This document shows positions 51,925 through 61,792 of a DNA stretch of 64,000 nt, in pieces. The notes beneath the pieces are model-generated. The model was not told the DNA's origin. It did no database searches and was given only the letters and a program-made list of their open reading frames with translations. Origin of the DNA: JAJFIE01 sp964344255 (GTDB lineage: Bacteria > Pseudomonadota > Alphaproteobacteria > Rhodospirillales > Casp-alpha2); contig CAYFMQ010000015.1 in NCBI GenBank assembly GCA_964344255.1, positions 7,721 to 71,720 of the forward strand, read 5' to 3'. The stretch's first letter is position 1, and each line of letters opens with the position of its first letter. The translations under genes and the position numbers were made by a program.

Positions 51925-52233
51925 TTACAAAGTCTTCTTATAGTCAATAATTTTGGTCAGTACCGGATTGCTGTGGTCTTCCGGAACCGGTTCGCGCTCA
52001 AGGATCCAGTTCAGCAAATCATTATCGTTTTCATCCAGCAACTGCCCGAACGCTTGTAATTCATCGGATGTCATGTTCTGCAGAAAATCTGTGGCGTAGC
52101 CGCCTAACAGGACATCCATTTCCTTCATGCCGCGATGGGAACTGCGATATAATAATCTCTTCCTCAGATCATCCAAAACGATCACCGTTTCATCATCGAA
52201 TAATGAAGCATCACCTGCGATTTTCTTAAACAT
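51925..52233 (-). CDS. sdhE: FAD assembly factor SdhE
   Basis: Helps attach FAD covalently to succinate dehydrogenase. The 102-residue protein matches the family pattern: DLRKRLLYRSSHRGMKEMDV near residues 22-41, with the conserved RGM-E-D element, then LGGYATDF and the helical C-terminus (LNWILEREPVPEDH). The start is the ATG at 52233; a frame extended to 52449 crosses recG's 5' end and is rejected. The gene abuts mfd and is divergent from recG, a typical alphaproteobacterial arrangement. Confidence 0.92.
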   Translation of the reverse strand: MFKKIAGDASLFDDETVIVLDDLRKRLLYRSSHRGMKEMDVLLGGYATDFLQNMTSDELQAFGQLLDENDNDLLNWILEREPVPEDHSNPVLTKIIDYKKTL

Positions 52234-52323
52234 CACACGTTGAACCGTCCATAGGATATAAAAGAACATCGAACAAGACGAACTTAATTGACCAGAACAA
52301 CAATCATTTACTAACAATCGTTT

Positions 52324-54411
52324 ATGCGCCCGGAAATACTGTTCAACCTTTTCAAACCCATCACGTCCCTGCCGGGCGTTGGCAGCCGTATTGGCAAGGC
52401 CATAGAAACGGCAACGGGAAGCGACCGTCTGGTTGATCTGCTGTGGCATTTACCAACAGACATTATCGACAGGCGTTATGAGCCGACGGTATCAGATGCA
52501 ATTCCGGGCAGCATCGCCACCATGACCCTGAGTGTGATCCGTCATAACAAGCCGCCGAACAAGCGTGCCCCCTATAAGGTCTTCTGTCGTGATGAGAGCG
52601 GAAAAATCACGCTGGTGTTCTTTCATGCGCGTGAGGATTACCTGAAACGCATCCTGCCGGAAGGAGAAGAGCGGCTCGTCAGTGGCAAGGTCGAACAATT
52701 CGGCAACGAAAAGCAAATGACCCACCCTGATCATATCCTGGCTTTGGATGAAGCCGATAACTTGAAACGAGTTGAGCCGGTTTACAGGTTGAGTGCTGGT
52801 GTTTCCCTGAAAGTTCTGAACAAGGCCATCGGGCATGTCCTGGGAGATGTCCCGGAACTTCCTGAATGGTTGGACCCTGTGCACCTCAAACAGCAAAAAT
52901 GGCATACCTGGCATGCGAGTGTCATAGCGGCACATTCCCCTGAAAACGGAACAGACCTGTTGCCTGAGGCAATTTCGCGATCTCGTCTGGCGTATGATGA
53001 GTTTCTTTCCAATCAACTGGCGTTGCAGCTTATCCGTCGGTCCGTTAACAAACTGAAAGGCAGGTCGATCAAGGGGGACGGATCGCTGACTAATCTCATT
53101 CTCGACGCCCTTCCCTATACATTGACTGCATCACAACAAAGCGCCTTAAGCGAAATCAGAGACGATATGGTTGGTGAGAACCGCATGCTGAGGCTGTTGC
53201 AAGGCGATGTCGGCAGCGGCAAAACCATTGTTGCCCTGTTATCCATGATGAACGCCATCGAGGCCTGTTATCAATGCGCCCTCATGGCGCCGACGGAAAT
53301 TCTGGCGCGCCAGCATGCCGCCACCATCGAACCGCTTGCCGCGCAAGCCGGGATTGAGGTTGTGATCATGACCGGGCGCGACAAGGGGAAAAAACGAGAA
53401 AAGCTGTTGGCTTCAATTGCCGATGGCACGGCACGTATTGTTATCGGCACCCATGCCCTGTTCCAGGACGACGTAGATTTCTACAATCTTGCCTTGGCGG
53501 TTATCGATGAACAGCACAGGTTCGGCGTCCATCAGCGTCTCGCCCTGGCTGCCAAGGGTCAGGGGATTGATATCCTGGTCATGACGGCGACTCCAATTCC
53601 AAGAACGCTGATGCTAACGGCTTATGGCGATATGGATGTCTCCCGGTTAACTGAAAAGCCGGCCAACCGGAAACCGATTGTTACGCGCGCCGTCCCGGAT
53701 ACCCGTCTGGATGAAGTATGTAGCGGCATCAAACGGTCCATCGATGAAGGTGCACGGGTTTACTGGGTGTGCCCGCTGGTTGAAGAATCGGAAAAACTCG
53801 ACGCCGCCGCAGCAGAAGCCCGTTACGATCATCTCAGAGAAATCTTCGGGACGGATCATGTCGGCCTGGTCCATGGCCGCATGAAAAGCACGGAAAAAGA
53901 TGCTGTCATGGCGGCTTTCAATCAAGGTAACGTAAAAATTCTCGTTGCCACCACGGTCATTGAAGTCGGGGTCGATGTGCCGGAAGCAACCATCATGGTA
54001 ATCGAGCATGCGGAACGGTTCGGCCTGGCCCAACTGCACCAGCTTCGCGGTCGGGTTGGCCGTTCAGACAGGGATTCCGCCTGTTTACTGGTATATGGAT
54101 CGCCACTCTCCGAAGTGGCGAAGAACCGCATCAGCATCATGCGGGAAACCGATGATGGTTTCAAAATTGCCGAAGAAGACTTGATCTTACGGGGAGCCGG
54201 CGAAGTTCTGGGAACCAGGCAAAGCGGGTTGCCGGAATTCAGGGTGGCGGATTTGACCCAACATACGGAATTGTTGGCGACTGCAAGGCGCGATGCGCAA
54301 CTGATTTTGGAGAAAGATCCTGACCTGGAAACGGAAAGAGGCAAGGCCCTGAGGGTACTGCTTTATCTGTTTGAAAGGGATGAAGCGATACGAAACCTCA
54401 GATCGGGTTAA
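52324..54411 (+). CDS. recG: ATP-dependent DNA helicase RecG
   Basis: Regresses stalled replication forks and branch-migrates junctions. The 695-residue protein has an N-terminal wedge/OB domain (residues 1-180), then the SF2 core with Walker A GDVGSGKTIVALLSMMNAIE near residue 294, VIDEQHRFGVHQR near 391 and VATTVIEVGVDVPEATIMVI near 540. QLRGRVGRSD and the C-terminal TRG region follow. The ATG is at 52324. The gene converges on the DUF502 gene with a 6-base gap. Confidence 0.95.
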   Translation: MRPEILFNLFKPITSLPGVGSRIGKAIETATGSDRLVDLLWHLPTDIIDRRYEPTVSDAIPGSIATMTLSVIRHNKPPNKRAPYKVFCRDESGKITLVFFHAREDYLKRILPEGEERLVSGKVEQFGNEKQMTHPDHILALDEADNLKRVEPVYRLSAGVSLKVLNKAIGHVLGDVPELPEWLDPVHLKQQKWHTWHASVIAAHSPENGTDLLPEAISRSRLAYDEFLSNQLALQLIRRSVNKLKGRSIKGDGSLTNLILDALPYTLTASQQSALSEIRDDMVGENRMLRLLQGDVGSGKTIVALLSMMNAIEACYQCALMAPTEILARQHAATIEPLAAQAGIEVVIMTGRDKGKKREKLLASIADGTARIVIGTHALFQDDVDFYNLALAVIDEQHRFGVHQRLALAAKGQGIDILVMTATPIPRTLMLTAYGDMDVSRLTEKPANRKPIVTRAVPDTRLDEVCSGIKRSIDEGARVYWVCPLVEESEKLDAAAAEARYDHLREIFGTDHVGLVHGRMKSTEKDAVMAAFNQGNVKILVATTVIEVGVDVPEATIMVIEHAERFGLAQLHQLRGRVGRSDRDSACLLVYGSPLSEVAKNRISIMRETDDGFKIAEEDLILRGAGEVLGTRQSGLPEFRVADLTQHTELLATARRDAQLILEKDPDLETERGKALRVLLYLFERDEAIRNLRSG

Positions 54412-54417
54412 GAAGTT

Positions 54418-55224
54418 TTATTTTTCATCCGGCTCGGTTCGCTCCAAACCCGAAACCTGTTCCAGCACGTCACCCGGGCGCGAACCCTTTGAAACCATCA
54501 CGATGGAATTATCCTTTTCACGCATGATATCCATATCCTCATAGGTTTTTGCAGAAACTAACGGCTTGTTTTGCTGTTCCTGTGGTCGTCTGTCAGGTGG
54601 TGTAACGATACCGCCGGAAATTACCATCTTTATGGCTTCTTCAACGGTCATGCTGAGGGGGATTAGATCAGATTTGGGAACGAACAGCAGAAAGCCGGAA
54701 GTCGGGTTTGGCGTCGTCGGCAGGAAGATATTGATGCATTCCTCTTCCGTAATGTTTTGCACTTCACCTTCCGTTCTGCCGGTAATGAAAGCGATCGCCC
54801 AGATTCCACGACGAGGATATTCAACCAGAACAGCTTCACGGAATGCATTGGATTGCTGCGCCAGAACAGTTTCCAGAATCTGTTTTACAGCCTTATAGAC
54901 GCTCCGAATGACCGGCATGCGATTGAGCAGGCTTTCCGTAAAGCGCGTGAATAAACGCCCCATAAATCCGGCCATCAGCATGCCGATAAGGGTTAGGCCG
55001 ACAAAAAGTATGATGAGACCTAGCCCCGGTATGGCAAACGGCAGGTAGGTTTCCGGGTTATATTTTACCGGGATAAGCGGCGTTACCTTCGCATCGACGA
55101 AATCGATGAACAACAACGCTACATAGACCGTAATGAAAATCGGCGCCGTTACGAGGATGCCGGCAAAGAAATATGCTCTGAGCCTCTGCGCTAACGTCGT
55201 TGCTTTTTTGGCGTCTTTAGTCAT
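54418..55224 (-). CDS. DUF502 family membrane protein
   Basis: A 268-residue protein with two membrane helices near residues 20-40 (YFFAGILVTAPIFITVYVAL) and 65-90 (LPFAIPGLGLIILFVGLTLIG). The cytoplasmic part has the family's RMPVIRSVYKAVKQILETV and FREAVLVEYPRRGIWAIAFIT, then NIFLPTTPNPTSGFLLFVPK. DUF502 has no fixed function. The start at 55224 (MTKDAKK) is preferred over a TTG at 55239. It follows the cyclic-nucleotide-binding-fold gene by 31 bases and may share its transcript. Confidence 0.85.
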   Translation of the reverse strand: MTKDAKKATTLAQRLRAYFFAGILVTAPIFITVYVALLFIDFVDAKVTPLIPVKYNPETYLPFAIPGLGLIILFVGLTLIGMLMAGFMGRLFTRFTESLLNRMPVIRSVYKAVKQILETVLAQQSNAFREAVLVEYPRRGIWAIAFITGRTEGEVQNITEEECINIFLPTTPNPTSGFLLFVPKSDLIPLSMTVEEAIKMVISGGIVTPPDRRPQEQQNKPLVSAKTYEDMDIMREKDNSIVMVSKGSRPGDVLEQVSGLERTEPDEK

Positions 55225-55255
55225 CGGGGTGCTTATCAACCTTAATCAAGGTCGC

Positions 55256-55609
55256 TCATGTACCCTGCAGGCGCCTGATCGTATCAACAAAAATACGCAG
55301 GAGCGTCCTGATAAACGGATCGGATTTGTTGAGCTTCGCCTCGAACATGGCGCGGCTGACAACGAGCAGTGTTCCTCCTTGCGACATACGGGCACTGGCC
55401 ATTCTCGGTGCATCATCAATCAGGGCCATCTCTCCGAAAATACCTCCTTGTGGTATTGTGGCGAGAACATTGATTTCGTCGCCAGTGGCCTTAACGATTT
55501 CTACCGTTCCCTCCTGAACGATAAAAGCGGAATTGGCCTGATCGCCTTCTTTGAAAATTGTGTCCCCGGCCTGAAAGGACTGACGTTCAACAAGATCACC
55601 ATTGCTCAT
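55256..55609 (-). CDS. Small cyclic-nucleotide-binding-fold protein
   Basis: A 117-residue stand-alone cNMP-binding domain: FQAGDTIFKEGDQANSAFIV near residues 12-31, EGTVEIV, IPQGGIFGEMALIDDAPRMA near residues 52-71, and a C-terminal helix. The phosphate-binding cassette is FGEMALIDDAPRMASA; its Glu and Arg are present, as in true cAMP-binding domains. No output domain or DNA-binding motif is attached. It lies between the T1SS-like operon (271 bases upstream) and the DUF502 gene. Nucleotide specificity is unknown. Confidence 0.85.
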   Translation of the reverse strand: MSNGDLVERQSFQAGDTIFKEGDQANSAFIVQEGTVEIVKATGDEINVLATIPQGGIFGEMALIDDAPRMASARMSQGGTLLVVSRAMFEAKLNKSDPFIRTLLRIFVDTIRRLQGT

Positions 55610-55849
55610 TTTCTTATTCCCTGTTGCCCTAATGGAACAGCCTGACGAAAAAAAGGTTCTGCGTTAAACCGCTGCCTGAAAATTTAGAATGATCCATAAC
55701 AGATTAATCTGTGTTTATCAGTTACAAAATTATGTCACGTATTAAACGTCAACGAACAAGTGGCATTATCTTGCCACAGACCAAAACAGTATAGGGGGAT
55801 ATGAAGTTAACGGCCAAGAAAACAACTGTTTTGTCATACAATGGTGAGC

Positions 55850-55870
55850 AAAAAAGCTCTTTCCGCTTTC
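55850..55870 (-). terminator. Possible terminator after the HlyD-family gene
   Basis: Minus-strand AAAGC (55869-55865) and GCTTT (55857-55853) flank a 7-base loop and are followed by further T. The stem is only 5 base pairs. It lies 10 bases after the HlyD-family stop. Confidence 0.35.
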
Positions 55871-55879
55871 ATTGTCGCG

Positions 55880-57235
55880 TTATCGTTCTCTGAAGGATTC
55901 GCTTACCGATGAAACAATTGGTTTCAGGAGATACTCAAGTAGCGTCTTTTTTCCGGTATTGATATCTGCCTGTACAGTCATTCCCGGCATGACAATGTTG
56001 CTTTCCGGGTCAGCGCCGACGTGGTTTTGCACAAGCGATACCCTGCCTTTGTAGTAAGGCTCACCCTCTTCATCAAGGAAAGTCGCAGCAGAAATATCAA
56101 TCAGTGTACCGTCTATGCCGCCATATCGGGCGAAATCAAAGGTTGATACCTTGACTGTCACAGGATGGCCGACTTTTACATGGCCTACATCGCGTGTCGT
56201 GATTCTGGTTTCAACGACCAGTTCCTCATCGAGAGGAACAATTTCAAGCAGGACACCGCCTGGCGGCACCACGCCACCGATCGTGTTTGCTTCCAGGCCC
56301 TTGACGATCCCCCTGACTGGTGCGCGGACATCGAGCCGGTTTACCCTGTCTACAGAGCGCTCAATTGCCTCTTTCAAGGAAGCGATTTCGGCCGCCAGGT
56401 CGCCCATCTCGCCAAGCGCCGCTTCCCGGGTGTCCGTATCAAGCTCGGTTAATCTGCTATTTGATTCTTTCAGGCCCTCAGCTGATTTTTTTCTTTCACT
56501 CGTCAGTTTAGCCAGATCACCGACAGCATCGTTTACTTCCTTCTGTACATCCAAATATACCATCCGGGACGTAAGGCCCTTCTGGTAAAGACTTTCCTGC
56601 ATGACGAGTTCTTCTTCAAGGTATTCGAGATTCCTGATGAGTGTTTCTTCTTCTTCCTTGAAGACTGCTAATTCCGCTTCGCGTTGATTGATCTGATCGT
56701 TAATGACCTTTCGCCGATTTTCTGAGGCTTCAACCGATATGCGGTAAATCCTTAACTGGTCCTCTATCAGGTTCCTGTATTTATCACTGACAAAGGAGAA
56801 ATCGGGTGTTCGTCCTTCGCCGATGGCGCGAAGACGTTCAGACTGCAATTGAAGGGTAATCAGTCGAGCTTTTTGTTGCGAAAGTTCTGCAAAAGCCGCT
56901 GCCTTGCTTAACCGAACCATGACTTGGTCTTTTTCGACTACGATTCCCTCTTCAACGAGAATCTCGGATACAATCCCGCCTTCCAGATGCTGGATGGTCT
57001 GAACACGGCCCGTTGGCACGACTTCGCCCGAAGTCACGGCGATTTCGTCAACATTCGTAACAGCGGCCCAGGCAACAAAGGCGCAGATGGCGAGACTGAC
57101 AGAGATGATCGCCCAGCGAACCAGTCCGGAACCTCCGGACTCTTCAAGGATCACAGACTGCGCCAGAAACCGTGTCTGGCGGTCGCCCCTTTTAACAGAC
57201 TCCTTGTCCTTCGATTTTTCAGCTTGCTCTGCCAT
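55880..57235 (-). CDS. HlyD-family type I secretion membrane fusion protein
   Basis: Periplasmic adaptor that links an inner-membrane ABC exporter to an outer-membrane channel. The 451-residue protein has a cytosolic tail, one helix near residues 42-62 (WAIISVSLAICAFVAWAAVT), then the lipoyl-like half VVPTGRVQTIQHLEGGIVSE, a long coiled coil (residues ~110-300), the second lipoyl half (VRAPVRGIVKGLEANTIGG) and the beta-barrel end VMPGMTVQADINTGKKTLLE. All parts are typical of T1SS adaptors. It lies 36 bases after the ABC gene and ends the operon. No TolC-like gene is nearby. Confidence 0.92.
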   Translation of the reverse strand: MAEQAEKSKDKESVKRGDRQTRFLAQSVILEESGGSGLVRWAIISVSLAICAFVAWAAVTNVDEIAVTSGEVVPTGRVQTIQHLEGGIVSEILVEEGIVVEKDQVMVRLSKAAAFAELSQQKARLITLQLQSERLRAIGEGRTPDFSFVSDKYRNLIEDQLRIYRISVEASENRRKVINDQINQREAELAVFKEEEETLIRNLEYLEEELVMQESLYQKGLTSRMVYLDVQKEVNDAVGDLAKLTSERKKSAEGLKESNSRLTELDTDTREAALGEMGDLAAEIASLKEAIERSVDRVNRLDVRAPVRGIVKGLEANTIGGVVPPGGVLLEIVPLDEELVVETRITTRDVGHVKVGHPVTVKVSTFDFARYGGIDGTLIDISAATFLDEEGEPYYKGRVSLVQNHVGADPESNIVMPGMTVQADINTGKKTLLEYLLKPIVSSVSESFRER

Positions 57236-57271
57236 GCTTATCTATGCCTGATCATCCACGTGTTCATCATA

Positions 57272-59902
57272 TCAAACAAAGTTCTTTGGCATCTGTTTCA
57301 AGACTTCAGGCGCCGGGCCAATTGCCCGGATGTGTCCTGAATCCATCCAGATGATCTTGTCGGCCATTTTTAAATGACTGGGACGGTGAGTGACGATGAA
57401 AACCGTGGTGTTGCCACGCAACCGGTCGACTTTCTTCATGAATACCTGATCGCCTTCGTAATCCAATCCGTTACCAGGCTCATCGAACAACATGATGGGG
57501 GCGCGTTTCAAATAACCACGGGCAAGGTTCAGACCCTGCAACAGGCTGGTCGGCATTTGCGTAGCGCTTGAATCACCGATCCTGACATCGAAACCGGTTT
57601 TTTTCCACTTACCCGATCCCTGCTCCAGGGCAAGAATGTCTTCAAGTATACCCGCCTCGTTTGCCGCCCATTTCAGTTCCTCATCAGAAGCCGTCGGATG
57701 CGTCAGCCGCATGTTCTGGGCAATTGTTCCATAAAAGAACTGAATAGTCTGCGGCACATAAGATATGGCGTGACGCAGTTCGATAACATCAAGCTGCCTT
57801 AAATCCTGGTCATCGACCCTGACGCTGCCGGCCTGTTGGACATAAAGTCCGGCAAGAAGTTTCAGAATTGTCGATTTACCCGATCCGTTCCCGCCGATGA
57901 TGGCGATGACTTCTCCGGGTTCAATGTCAAAACTTACACCGACGAGTGCTGGGTCCGATTCCGGATTGTAGCGCATGGAAACCCGGGAAAATGAAACAAA
58001 CCCCTTTAATCTGTTCAGGGGATTTACGACCTTGTCCGGCTCTCTCTCCGCCTTGAGGTTCATCAATGAATTGATCTGATTGACGCTTGATTTTACCTGG
58101 GTCAGGCGCGTCATGGAAACGAACGCCGTCTGTAACGGTGCAAGAATGCGCCAGACAAGGATCATCGATGCAACCAGCGCACCGATCGTCATATGGCCGC
58201 CAAGGACCCTGAAAACGCCAAACGATACAGTCGCCAGTCCGGCGCCGGTCATCAGTATGCTCGATATGGTTTGTATCAAGGCGCTGTATTGAGAAATATA
58301 AAAGCTATTAAGGGCCGAGCGTGCCGAAAAGTCGCGATAACGTTCGAGCCATTTCCCTTCGCCTGCAGACGTTTTAACCGCTCGCATTTCGCCAAGGGTT
58401 TCGACCATGAGTTCCTGGCGGCGGGAAGAGCCTTTTGCCGATTTGGCAATGCTCTGCTGTATAAGGGGCTGAACCACGGCGCCGAGCAAGACAAACAGTA
58501 CAACCATGACAATGGGGACAAAGGCGACCGGACCGCCGAGGGCACCGATGACAATGATAAAAATGATGGTAAAGGGAAGTTCGATGAATGTCAGTGCAAT
58601 GGGACCTGTAAAAAATTCCCTGACGCTTTCAAAGTCCTTGATCCGTGCAACCTGTGCGCCGACAGTAGCACGTTCCGTAAATGACGGGGGCAGGAACAGT
58701 ATTCGCTGGAAAACGGCATTGCCGACGATGTTATCCAGTCTGGCGCCAATATAAGCCAATGTCCGCGCCCTTAGTCCCCTTAGCACCATATCGCAACAAA
58801 TAGCGATCACGACGCCGATGGCGAAATAGGCCAGGGTTTTCAACGATCCGGTCGCAACCACCTTGTCATAAACGGCCATAACGAACAAAGGTGTGGCCAA
58901 CGCTAGCAAATTGAGAATAAGGGTCAGGCCGAGGGTTTGGTATATTAATCCCCGGAAACGTTCGCCGATTGCCCTGAACCATCCGAGTTTCGCCTTGAGA
59001 TTCTGCTGAGCATCTGTTTCAAGTTGATGGAAAATATAGGCCGTTCCATGCATGGAGGAACGGGGGATATCCTCGTAAACATTCTTGCCGCCATCGTAAA
59101 CGTGCGCAATATTCCCTTCGAGACTGATGAGAACCAGTGCTGATCCCTTGTCCGGTAAAAACAGGCATGGCAACAGGCGGCTGTCTATTTTCGAGAGCGA
59201 TATATCGAGTGGCCAGCTTGCGTAACGCAGATTTGCAAAAATATTCCTGAAAGACGTGATGTCTAGTGAGTCAAGGAAGTGTGGGATTGACTCAGCAACA
59301 TGACGCGGATGACCACGCCATCCCAATCCTTGAAGCAGTGGTGCAAGACAGTTTGACAGATCAGTGGGAATGCGCAGTCCATGAAGCGCGGATGACAAGT
59401 CCTTATCTTCATCGGAAAACGGGTCTTCCGGCATTTCCACGACGGACTCATCGTGACCGGGTGGTTCGGCAGGCGGTGCCCCTGAAGATGCTCTTTCTGG
59501 TATTTCCTCACGAACAGTTTCTGTTTCCTGTTCTTCGGGTTGTGAGACCTGGGTCTTAACCGGTGAAGTAGCGCCCTGCTCTGCGGGAGTTTGTTCCGAA
59601 CTGTCCGGATAAGCCGGTTGTTCGGGTAACAGTTTCAAGTCTTCCAGACGTGCTTCGGGCAGTTCGGTTGTACGACGTCGGGCCGGCTGAGATGGAACTT
59701 CAGGCGTATCCTTTCCCTCTTGTTGTTCTTGAGGGTGGGTAACGCCTTTTTTTCGTATATGGCTTGCCGTTGTCTTTTTCCGGCGCGATGGCGGTGCGTC
59801 AGATACCTTGGATAACTGATCAGAGACGATAGCGCCCTTATCTGCTTTCATTTCCAATCGGCCGTCATCGACGCCTTCGATTTTTGGGAAATCCGTTGTC
59901 AT
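57272..59902 (-). CDS. T1SS-like ABC exporter subunit with long disordered N-terminus and degenerate signature loop
   Basis: An 876-residue ABC half-exporter. Residues 1-170 are low-complexity, rich in Pro, Glu, Ser and Lys. A C39-like domain without recognisable peptidase residues follows (~175-300), then six helices (~310-610) and an NBD (~640-876). The NBD has Walker A IIGGNGSGKSTIL, Q-loop YVPQTIQFFYG, Walker B IMLFDEPGNGLD and H-loop VTHRPSH. Where LSGGQ is expected it has TSLLQGLNLARG, so the signature is lost. The start overlaps the preceding ABC gene by 4 bases. It probably pairs with that subunit. The transported substrate is unknown. Confidence 0.88.
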   Translation of the reverse strand: MTTDFPKIEGVDDGRLEMKADKGAIVSDQLSKVSDAPPSRRKKTTASHIRKKGVTHPQEQQEGKDTPEVPSQPARRRTTELPEARLEDLKLLPEQPAYPDSSEQTPAEQGATSPVKTQVSQPEEQETETVREEIPERASSGAPPAEPPGHDESVVEMPEDPFSDEDKDLSSALHGLRIPTDLSNCLAPLLQGLGWRGHPRHVAESIPHFLDSLDITSFRNIFANLRYASWPLDISLSKIDSRLLPCLFLPDKGSALVLISLEGNIAHVYDGGKNVYEDIPRSSMHGTAYIFHQLETDAQQNLKAKLGWFRAIGERFRGLIYQTLGLTLILNLLALATPLFVMAVYDKVVATGSLKTLAYFAIGVVIAICCDMVLRGLRARTLAYIGARLDNIVGNAVFQRILFLPPSFTERATVGAQVARIKDFESVREFFTGPIALTFIELPFTIIFIIVIGALGGPVAFVPIVMVVLFVLLGAVVQPLIQQSIAKSAKGSSRRQELMVETLGEMRAVKTSAGEGKWLERYRDFSARSALNSFYISQYSALIQTISSILMTGAGLATVSFGVFRVLGGHMTIGALVASMILVWRILAPLQTAFVSMTRLTQVKSSVNQINSLMNLKAEREPDKVVNPLNRLKGFVSFSRVSMRYNPESDPALVGVSFDIEPGEVIAIIGGNGSGKSTILKLLAGLYVQQAGSVRVDDQDLRQLDVIELRHAISYVPQTIQFFYGTIAQNMRLTHPTASDEELKWAANEAGILEDILALEQGSGKWKKTGFDVRIGDSSATQMPTSLLQGLNLARGYLKRAPIMLFDEPGNGLDYEGDQVFMKKVDRLRGNTTVFIVTHRPSHLKMADKIIWMDSGHIRAIGPAPEVLKQMPKNFV

Positions 59903-61634
59903 GCCTTTTTGCCCCCGCTTTCGCGTGGTGTCGGAATATAAGGCACAACGGTCGTGTCCTTGATTTCGTAAACCTCGTCAGCCAGTTGCAGCAAAGACGG
60001 GCGCTGGGTTACGAGGACCAGAGTTACACGGCCTTTCAGTCTTTCGAGTAGATCTTTCAGCATGGCATCGCCGGCGCTGTCCATTGCCGTATTCGCTTCA
60101 TCGAACAACAAAATGCGCGGTTTATCGACGAGCGCTCTGGCGATCGCGATACGTTGTTTGATGCCCCGAGGCAGGGATTCCCCTGCCCCATCGCCAACCT
60201 GGGTGTCATACCCCATCGGCATGTGGGCGACGACATGATCGAGCCCAAGCAGACGCGCCATGTCGAACGCAGTGATTTCTTTATCCTGACGGAACATGGT
60301 CAGGTTTTCGAGCAACGTTCCGTTGAATAGAACGCCTTCCTGGGGAAGATAGGCGATCTCACGGCGAACAGTGACGGGATCGAACTGCGATATGTCGTTA
60401 CCATCAACGTAAACGCGCCCCGACGTAGGGTGCAAAATACCATTCATGAGAAGCAGTAGCGATGTTTTACCACTTGCATTGGCGCCGCGGATGCCGACGG
60501 CCGAGCCGGCGGGAATATTCAGCGATACATTTGAAAAAACGATCGGCAGATCCTCACCGTCCCTGTTTTTGCCGAAATTAAAACCGACGTTCTGCAACTC
60601 AAGATCACCATGGACGTTTTCCAGCGGGGGTAGGTCATCGGTGGTTTCAGGAACCATGCGAAACAACTGGCGTAGCCTTTCTCTCGCCAGGGATATGGAT
60701 TGGAATCTCGTCCAGATGCCGACGGCGCGTTGAAGGGGTTGCATGGACCTGCCAGCGAGCATGGTGCAGGCGGCGAGACCACCAACGGTCAGGGCGCCAT
60801 CGATGACAAATGTTGATCCGTAACCAACCACTGCGAACATTGTCAGTTGTGAAAAGATGGCGCCAACACCAATTGCGGAAGCGCTGTTGAGGGAAACATC
60901 GCGTTCGGCGCCGGCGCAGGTTTCCTGGAGACGCTCATAACGCCTGAGCATCTGTTCTTCCATGGCAAGCCCCTTGATCGTGTGGATGCCGCCCAGGACT
61001 TCAATAATGAAATTGTACCTTCGGTCATCGGCCATCATGCGGCCTTCCAGGGACTTCTTGAGCTTTTTCCCAACAATTGCGGCTACAATAAAGAAAGCGA
61101 TGATCAAGACTATGGGAACAAAAACAAGGTGCTGAGCCAGGTAATAAATCGCTGCCAGATAGATAAAGGCGAAGGGAAGATCGCAGACAGCCAGAACTGC
61201 CTGGCCGGCGTAGAATTCTTTTAAGACATTCAGGGCGTTCATTCGTTCGAGGTGAACGCCTGCCCCTTCACGCTCGTAATCAAGAATTGAGGACCGTAAC
61301 AGTCGCTCAATGGCGTTGCATCCGGCAAGATGCTCGAAGCGAGCCGCCATCCATCCACTGACATAGACCGTGCGAGGCGTAACAAGGCATCCATCATAAG
61401 CGCCACGCCTACGCCAATAATCATCAACGAGAGTGTTTCCTGAGCATCGTTTGGAATGATCCGGTCGTAGACCTGAAGCAATGTCAGGGGCAAGGCCAGG
61501 GCGAGCACATTGATAAACGTCGATGCCAGAACAAGATCAAACATGCCGCCTGGCATATAGGCGAATGCACCCAACTGCGTATCGTTTGTTTTTGTCTTCC
61601 CCGGCAAAAGCCGTCGTAAAGCTGTTACTGCCAC
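59899..61634 (-). pseudogene. Second T1SS-like ABC exporter subunit, interrupted by an apparent frameshift
   Basis: The N-terminal ~89 codons read from a GTG at 61634 (LPGKTKTNDTQLGAFAYMPG..., helices LALALPLTLLQVYDRI and LSLMIIGVGVALMMDALLRL). Near 61366-61371 the frame must change by one base to continue as VYVSGWMAARFEHLAGC and the rest, 59899-61350. Restored, it would be a ~578-residue T1SS permease/ATPase without C39 domain. The NBD has Walker A GANASGKTS, a degenerate signature ESLPRGIKQR, Walker B ILLFDEANTAMD and Gln in place of the H-loop His (VTQRPSL). It may be a real pseudogene, a sequencing error or programmed shifting. It overlaps the next ABC gene by 4 bases. Confidence 0.82.
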
Positions 61635-61792
61635 TCACCTGGCCTCAGTTGAACGCAAACACCAATGACCGCGCCGGAAAAACCGGTACATAATCTGTCT
61701 AACAAGGTGACGTTAAGAAACCGTTATACGTTGTGTCTGTGAACTCATTTAGTAACACAACTTCAATATGTTAACTTGGCCTTTAGCAGCCT

